The notes below the pieces were generated by a model. It had not been told where the DNA came from. It made no database searches and saw only the letters and a program-made list of their open reading frames with translations. The position numbers and the translations under genes were made by a program. From the NCBI GenBank assembly GCA_016293435.1, contig JAEDEG010000091.1, positions 1-10,655 on the forward strand: a stretch of DNA of 10,655 nucleotides. Direction: 5' to 3'. Shown here piece by piece: positions 6,633 to 10,655 of the stretch (its first letter is position 1; every line of letters begins with the position of its first letter). Origin of the DNA: Clostridia bacterium. Its GTDB lineage: Bacteria; Bacillota; Clostridia; UMGS1810.

Positions 6633-7184
6633 ATGAAGGAACTTATTCAGCTTTTTCTCACCTTTGCACGCATCGGCGGCTTTACCTTTGGCGGCGGATA
6701 TGCGATGCTTCCTATGATACAACGAGAAATTGTCCAAAACAAAAAATGGGCAACCGAGGAAGAAGTCATGAACTACTATGCTGTGGGACAGTGTACTCCC
6801 GGTGTTATCGCCGTAAATACCGCAACCTTTATAGGCTACAAGTGCAAAGGAATTGTCGGTGCAATTTTTGCAACCCTCGGAGTAATTTTTCCGTCAATAG
6901 TTATCATCACTGTAATTGCGGCTTTTATACGCAATTTTCTTTCCTATGAGGCTGTGGGATATGCACTTTCAGGAATTAATGTAGCTGTTGCAGTGCTTGT
7001 TATCGATGCTGTTATAAAGCTATGGAAAAAGGGCGTAAAAAACATTTTCGGTTTTTGTCTTTTTCTGGGTGCACTCATATTTTCTGTATTTACCGACTGG
7101 TCGCCGATATATGTGGTTATAGCGGCAATCGTGTTTGGTATATCCTACGGTGCATTAAATAGCAGAAAGGCGGACAGAAAATGA
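6633..7184 (+). CDS. Chromate transporter family protein, first short-chain CHR subunit
   Basis: One half of a paired short-chain CHR (chromate ion transporter) system, an integral membrane protein of 183 aa. Family motifs are clear: FARIGGFTFGGGYAMLPMIQREIV (11-34), GQCTPGVIAVNTATFIGY (52-69), and hydrophobic segments about 73-100, 106-129, 136-153 and 157-172. The chosen start (6633) begins with the canonical MKELIQLFLTF and has GAAAGGA (6614-6620) 12 nt upstream. An in-frame ATG at 6549 would add 28 residues, but it lies inside the repeat element and the added sequence is not CHR-like. Two single-domain CHR proteins normally act together in inverted orientations; the second gene overlaps this one by 4 bp. 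Export of chromate is known for some family members; the true substrate here is not proven. Confidence 0.9.
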   Translation: MKELIQLFLTFARIGGFTFGGGYAMLPMIQREIVQNKKWATEEEVMNYYAVGQCTPGVIAVNTATFIGYKCKGIVGAIFATLGVIFPSIVIITVIAAFIRNFLSYEAVGYALSGINVAVAVLVIDAVIKLWKKGVKNIFGFCLFLGALIFSVFTDWSPIYVVIAAIVFGISYGALNSRKADRK

Positions 7185-7771
7185 TGTTTTTATGGTATCT
7201 TATATATGAATTTTTCAAAACCGGACTTTTTGCCGTGGGCGGAGGACTGGCAACACTGCCATTTTTGTATGATATAGCCTCCCGATATGACTGGCTCAGT
7301 GCAAATATGATGCCCGATATGATAGCCGTGTCGGAATCTACCCCGGGTCCTATCGGAGTTAACATGGCAACCTACTGCGGATATAACGCCGGCTTTGAAG
7401 ATGGCGGCATTGCACTTGGAATACTGAGCGGAATTGCGGCTACTCTCGCTCTGGTTCTCCCATCTCTCATTATAATTATTATTGTGGCAAGAGTTCTCGA
7501 CAAATTTCAAAACAGCGTGCTTGTTGACCATGCCTTTGGTGGGCTCAGACCTGCTGTATGCGGCCTCATTGCTGCGGCTGCAGTCAATGTATTTGCGGGA
7601 GCGTGCATAAACACCGAGCTCTATGAAAGCACAAGGGCAATATCCGACCTTTTTGATATCAAGGCTCTGATTCTGTTTGCAGTTCTGTTTGTAATAAACA
7701 AAAAATTTAAGCTTCACCCCATATTTATAATAATCCCGGCAGCAATTGCGGGAATATTGATTAAAATGTAA
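7181..7771 (+). CDS. Chromate transporter family protein, second short-chain CHR subunit
   Basis: Partner of the preceding CHR protein, 196 aa, integral membrane. Motifs: FFKTGLFAVGGGLATLPFLYDIA (11-33), which is the second copy of the conserved GGG-ATLP signature, and SESTPGPIGVNMATYCGY (51-68) with the canonical PGP triad. Hydrophobic helices follow at about 77-103, 120-140 and 158-194. The ATG overlaps the previous stop as ATGA (7181-7184), so translation is coupled and equal amounts of the two subunits are expected. AAAGG at 7166-7170 is the ribosome binding site; a second ATG at 7184 is possible but further from it. The pair looks complete. No chrB-like regulator or other metal-resistance gene is near, so a housekeeping or anion-export role is as plausible as chromate resistance. 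Confidence 0.92.
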   Translation: MMFLWYLIYEFFKTGLFAVGGGLATLPFLYDIASRYDWLSANMMPDMIAVSESTPGPIGVNMATYCGYNAGFEDGGIALGILSGIAATLALVLPSLIIIIIVARVLDKFQNSVLVDHAFGGLRPAVCGLIAAAAVNVFAGACINTELYESTRAISDLFDIKALILFAVLFVINKKFKLHPIFIIIPAAIAGILIKM

Positions 7772-7844
7772 CTGGGAGTGTTAGATATTCCATAAACGGT
7801 ATATTGTTGCTAATTACATTTTTGTTACATCGGGGGTGCTAATA

Positions 7845-7873
7845 TTGCATTACTGCATAAATAATGATATCAT
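7845..7873 (+). promoter_or_regulatory. Possible promoter with overlapping palindrome before the zinc-ribbon/RCC1 gene
   Basis: TTGCAT (7845-7850) and TATCAT (7868-7873) are 17 nt apart and resemble -35 and -10 boxes (the second differs from TATAAT at one base). The -10 candidate sits in a perfect 10-bp palindrome ATGATATCAT (7864-7873), itself within a looser CATAAAT...TTTATG dyad, which could be an operator. The coding start is about 100 bp downstream. The support is motif-level only. Confidence 0.3.
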
Positions 7874-7976
7874 TTATGGTATATAAGTAATATTTTGGAT
7901 TGCTCCAAAACCAACTCAAATAGCCGTTCTTCTTCGTTGTCGGTCTTGAAATCCCTAACCAAAGTGAGGTCATAGT

Positions 7977-9986
7977 ATGTGGATTTGTCCTGTATGTAAA
8001 AAAGAGAATATAGATAACGCACATCTTTGTCTGCATTGTTTGAACGGAAAGCTGTGTACCCGATGCAAAAATGCATTTGCGGGTGACGTATGCGGCAATT
8101 GCGGAAAAGGTACGGCAGAAAAAGACTGGCTCACAGAAACTGAATATGCTTCGTACATAAGCAGTATGTCAGCAACCGTATCAGACTCTGCTCAGGATTC
8201 AGCCATGAAAGAAACCCAAGAAGCTCCGCCTGAGGATGAATCGATACCCGAATCTGCCAACACAAACTCAGACGAAACAATAAAAGCTTTGGATGAGAGT
8301 GCGGAAGAGCCCGAAAAGGTGCAGGAAGAAGCTACGGACAGCAAGCTTGCCGAAGATAGTGCTCATTCAAAGAGTCAAGACGCTTTAGACAATGAAGCTC
8401 TTGCCACACAAGTTACCGAAACAATAGCAAAACCTAATGACAATCCGGTTCAGCAAGAAACAGCAGCACCAATTGAAGATGCTCTCAAGCCCGAAGCTTT
8501 TGCACAAGAGCCATCTGCCGAAAATGATTTTGATTCGCAGACAACTGAAAAAGATAACAGTGCTCCCGAAGCGCCAAAAGCTGAAATTCCGCCAATGGAA
8601 GAAGTACCTAAAGATGGCGGCAATGCCAAAAACAAAAATAATATACCAAAAAAAGAAATACACGGCAAAAAAGAGCAAAGATCGGCACGCAGAAGAACAA
8701 GGAAAAAAATAAAAACATGGATTCCGATAATATTATCCCTGATTTTGGTAACATTGCTTTCTTTTGCACTTTACTACTATATATATCTGCCGGGTCACCC
8801 AAAGCAGCAAAGCCCTGCAAAAGAGGTTCCCGGTACAATTGAAAACGAAATGCCGACAGAAGTGTTTGAAAATACCGATAATGATGCTGATTCGGCTGCT
8901 GACTCAAATGCTGACTCAAATGTTGATTCGTCGGCAGATGATCCAAATTTCGGAATAAGCATCGAATACACAGAATTTGAATATATGAACAAATTTCTCG
9001 GCATTGACTATACAGCATCCGATGAAGACTTTTCAACAGAAGAATCAAGAAAATATTCATCGGCTTCGGCAAAGCTTATGGATGGCAACTATTTTGAAGC
9101 CTACACAGGTTTTAGAGAGCTTGGTTCCTACTCAAATTCCAAAAGCAGACTTACTCAAATTTCGTCTCAGCTTTCAAGATATCTGTCAACCGGATATAAC
9201 AACACCGTAGCACTTCGCCGAAACGGTACAGTTGTAGCTACCGGCAACAACGATAACGGCAAAAGCGATGTAAACAACTGGATTAATGTAACCGGTGTTT
9301 CTACCCGCGGAATGCACACCGTTGGTGTACGTTATGACGGCACGGTTATTGCATCGGGATCAAATGAATACGGTCAATGTAATGTTAACGAATGGTATTC
9401 GGTGATTGATGTAAAATCCGGCTCGACTCATACACTTGGTCTTACAGCAAAAGGCACAGCAGTGGCAGTAGGAAACGATGCATCAAGTCAGTGCAATGTA
9501 TATTCATGGAAAAATCTTAGGCAGATTGCCGCCGGAGCACAACACAGCGTTGCTCTCAAAAAAGACGGAACAGTGGTTGCATCCGGTGACAACAGCTACG
9601 GTCAGTGTGATGTTTCAAGCTGGACAGACATTGTTCAAATAAGTGCCGGCGACTGGTACACAATTGGTCTTAAATCTGACGGAACCGTAGTTTCAGCAGG
9701 CTACAACGGCAACGGCCAGTGTGAGCTTTCACAATGGAAGGATATAGTTTATGTATCTGCCGGAATGTCACACACGGTTGGTATAAAATCTGACGGTACT
9801 GTGATTGCTGCAGGCTCCAATGATTATGGCGAATGTAATGTTTCGCAGTGGAGTGATATTGTAGCGGTTTCTGCCGGAGGCAACCATTTCACCACAGCAC
9901 TTACCTCCGACGGAAAAGTGCTTGCCATAGGCAACAATACCGACGGACAGTGCCTTGCATCACAGTGGATGGGGATAGCTTCGTAA
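7977..9986 (+). CDS. Membrane protein: double zinc ribbon, one TM helix, seven RCC1-like repeats
   Basis: 669 aa, function unknown. Residues 4-42 hold eight cysteines as four pairs (CPVC 4-7, CLHC 18-21, CTRC 27-30, CGNC 39-42), a double zinc ribbon. Residues 50-215 are an acidic Glu/Asp/Pro/Ser/Ala-rich, probably disordered linker. A basic patch (225-246, RRRTRKKIK) precedes a single transmembrane helix (about 248-271). By the positive-inside rule the zinc ribbons are cytoplasmic and the C-terminus is outside. After an Asp/Ser-rich stretch (301-322), residues 362-395 look like one TPR-like unit (AKLMDGNYFEAYTGFRELGSYSNSKSRL). Residues 407-669 form seven 38-residue repeats of the type hTvGlk.DGTVvasG.N.yGQCnVs.W.div.vsAG, an RCC1/ATS1-like beta-propeller. 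Start: GAGGT (7966-7970), 6 nt upstream. A terminator follows. Proteins of this general design occur in Clostridia; a sensing or surface-binding role is only inference. Confidence 0.88.
   Translation: MWICPVCKKENIDNAHLCLHCLNGKLCTRCKNAFAGDVCGNCGKGTAEKDWLTETEYASYISSMSATVSDSAQDSAMKETQEAPPEDESIPESANTNSDETIKALDESAEEPEKVQEEATDSKLAEDSAHSKSQDALDNEALATQVTETIAKPNDNPVQQETAAPIEDALKPEAFAQEPSAENDFDSQTTEKDNSAPEAPKAEIPPMEEVPKDGGNAKNKNNIPKKEIHGKKEQRSARRRTRKKIKTWIPIILSLILVTLLSFALYYYIYLPGHPKQQSPAKEVPGTIENEMPTEVFENTDNDADSAADSNADSNVDSSADDPNFGISIEYTEFEYMNKFLGIDYTASDEDFSTEESRKYSSASAKLMDGNYFEAYTGFRELGSYSNSKSRLTQISSQLSRYLSTGYNNTVALRRNGTVVATGNNDNGKSDVNNWINVTGVSTRGMHTVGVRYDGTVIASGSNEYGQCNVNEWYSVIDVKSGSTHTLGLTAKGTAVAVGNDASSQCNVYSWKNLRQIAAGAQHSVALKKDGTVVASGDNSYGQCDVSSWTDIVQISAGDWYTIGLKSDGTVVSAGYNGNGQCELSQWKDIVYVSAGMSHTVGIKSDGTVIAAGSNDYGECNVSQWSDIVAVSAGGNHFTTALTSDGKVLAIGNNTDGQCLASQWMGIAS
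9195..9983 (+). repeat. Seven tandem 38-codon RCC1-like repeats within the membrane protein gene
   Basis: The repeats are visible at protein level with a period of 38 residues (114 nt). The conserved Trp recurs at residues 435, 473, 511, 549, 587, 625 and 664, and the Cys preceding it by five at 468, 506, 544, 582, 620 and 659; the first repeat has Ser430 there instead. The last repeat carries a one-residue insertion after NHF. The DNA has diverged between copies, so the array is old and not a recent slippage expansion. Confidence 0.9.
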
Positions 9987-10026
9987 AGACACAAACAGAT
10001 GCGTTGACAAAAAAATTATATACATC

Positions 10027-10076
10027 AAAAAAGCATTATTAAATCGCCTCAAAATACGTTTTAATAATGCTTTTCT
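10027..10076. terminator. Bidirectional terminator between convergent genes
   Basis: AAAAGCATTATTAAA (10029-10043) is perfectly complementary to TTTAATAATGCTTTT (10060-10074), a 15-bp stem with a 16-nt loop. A-runs on the left and T-runs on the right supply a U-tract on either strand. It lies 41 bp after the zinc-ribbon/RCC1 stop and 6 bp beyond the rnhA stop, so it can serve both convergent genes. Confidence 0.9.
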
Positions 10077-10081
10077 AATTT

Positions 10082-10552
10082 TTATCTGTTTTCGAGATAG
10101 CCGGTATCTATTTGCAAATTTGCTCCGTTTGCCGCTTCAACAGCTAAGGTATCGCACCGTTCGTTTTCGGGATTGCCATCGTGCCCCTTGACCCAGCAAA
10201 ATTCCACGCGGTGAATTTTCATCAATTCTATCAGCCTTTCAAAAAGCTCCCGGTTTTTTACCGGTTCTTTTTTGCTGTTTTTCCAGCCGTTTTTTCGCCA
10301 TGAGACAATCCAGTTTTTGTTGACAGAATCTATAAGATATTTTGAGTCACTCCACAGCTTTACCGAGCATGGCTCTTTGAGTGCTTCAAGCCCCGTTATT
10401 GCCGCCAAAAGCTCCATTCTGTTGTTGGTTGTAAGCTCAAAGCCCTGAGACAGCTCCTTGCGTTTGCCCATATATGATAATATAACGCCGTATCCTCCCC
10501 TGCCCGGATTCCCGCTGCAGGCTCCGTCGGTATATATCGTTACTTCTTTCAT
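10082..10552 (-). CDS. rnhA: Ribonuclease HI
   Basis: Cytoplasmic endonuclease that cuts the RNA strand of RNA-DNA hybrids with Mg2+, removing R-loops and primer RNA. The 156-aa length is typical of bacterial RNase HI without an N-terminal hybrid-binding domain. The catalytic residues are all present: Asp9 (IYTDGACSGNPGRGGYG), Glu47 (TTNNRMELLAAI), Asp69 (LWSDSKYLIDSV) and Asp134 (NERCDTLA), with the flexible-loop His124 in WVKGHDGN. The basic segment WRKNGWKNSKKEPVKN (85-100) corresponds to the substrate-binding handle. The start is the ATG at 10552-10550, with AAGGAGT (complement of 10563-10569) 10 nt upstream; an in-frame TTG at 10561 is only 1 nt from that site and so is unlikely. The gene is convergent with the zinc-ribbon/RCC1 gene, and a structured repeat lies 50 bp upstream of its start. 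Confidence 0.96.
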   Translation of the reverse strand: MKEVTIYTDGACSGNPGRGGYGVILSYMGKRKELSQGFELTTNNRMELLAAITGLEALKEPCSVKLWSDSKYLIDSVNKNWIVSWRKNGWKNSKKEPVKNRELFERLIELMKIHRVEFCWVKGHDGNPENERCDTLAVEAANGANLQIDTGYLENR

Positions 10553-10600
10553 CAAAACCAATACTCCTTATGTCTGATAGAATGCCTTATTAAGGACAAG

Positions 10601-10655
10601 CGTTCAATAAGCGGCAAAGCCGCGTCATTCAACGTTTTCAGTGGGAGATTGAACT
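10601..10655 (-). repeat. Structured repeat element, right copy (inverted, cut by the window end)
   Basis: The reverse complement of 10603-10655 is identical over 53 nt to 6522-6574; the match is still running at the window edge, so the element is longer. Here its end reads ATTGAACG, so CGTT(G)AAT and ATTGAACG can form an outer stem around the GCGGC-TTT-GCCGC hairpin with one mismatch, and the 7-nt loop-side sequence GTTCAAT is fully complementary to ATTGAAC. The element points toward rnhA, ending about 50 bp before its start codon. Confidence 0.8.

Noticed and set aside
6545..6949. Open frame of 134 codons overlapping the first CHR gene on the same strand
   Set aside because: Its product is Cys/Arg/His-rich and resembles no family, as expected for an out-of-frame reading of the real CHR gene; it also starts within the repeat.
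7190..7717. Minus-strand open frame opposite the second CHR gene
   Set aside because: It is antisense to an intact CHR gene, and its product is Ser/Asn/Tyr-rich without motifs.
9195..9983. CRISPR array or DNA-level tandem repeats
   Set aside because: The periodicity is 114 nt and coding, conserved at protein but not DNA level, with no identical repeat units or spacers.
10004..10009. Consensus TTGACA as a -35 box
   Set aside because: No -10 hexamer lies 16-18 nt downstream (that stretch is the A-rich arm of the terminator), and no plus-strand gene follows.
10553..10561. TTG at 10561 as the rnhA start (adds three residues)
   Set aside because: It is only 1 nt from the AAGGAGT site, too close for initiation; the ATG at 10552 has a 10-nt spacing and gives the usual N-terminus.

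Overview
The window looks like chromosomal DNA from a Firmicutes/Clostridia bacterium, probably an uncultured gut-type member of the Oscillospiraceae or a related group. This is inferred from moderately AT-rich DNA, good Shine-Dalgarno sites (AGGAGGT, AAGGAGT), frequent ATA isoleucine codons and protein families typical of that class. No phage, CRISPR, rRNA or tRNA genes were seen. The order is mostly housekeeping, with one accessory-looking segment on the right bounded by inverted copies of a small hairpin element.

Left (1-3762): a co-directional cluster of folC (5'-truncated by the window edge; folate polyglutamylation), an RsuA/RluB-type rRNA pseudouridine synthase 4 bp downstream, and tex (S1-domain nucleic-acid-binding transcription accessory protein). 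A 363-bp gap follows. It holds a weak hairpin at the tex stop, a stronger long stem-loop, a 12-bp palindrome, and a good extended -10 promoter for the next gene.

Middle (4126-6360): a stand-alone MalK/UgpC/MsmK-type sugar ABC transporter ATPase without permease or binding-protein genes. It has a strong RBS, apparently highly biased codons, and a textbook intrinsic terminator. It probably energises several carbohydrate importers encoded elsewhere. Next, with its own promoter overlapping that terminator, is mltG, the endolytic murein transglycosylase.

Right (6361-10655): a hairpin-rich intergenic region, a translationally coupled pair of short-chain CHR (chromate transporter family) genes, and a 669-aa membrane protein with two N-terminal zinc ribbons, an acidic linker, one transmembrane helix and a C-terminal domain of seven 38-residue RCC1-like repeats, probably a seven-bladed beta-propeller outside the cell. 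Convergent to it is rnhA (RNase HI) on the minus strand, separated by a symmetrical 15-bp terminator. A 53-nt identical sequence occurs at 6522-6574 and, inverted, at 10603-10655 (running off the window). Each copy sits about 50-60 bp upstream of a start codon and points toward that gene.

Most noteworthy: the paired structured element, whose hairpin loop is complementary to its own 3' end; the zinc-ribbon/TM/RCC1 propeller protein with one cysteine per blade; and the orphan sugar-transport ATPase.
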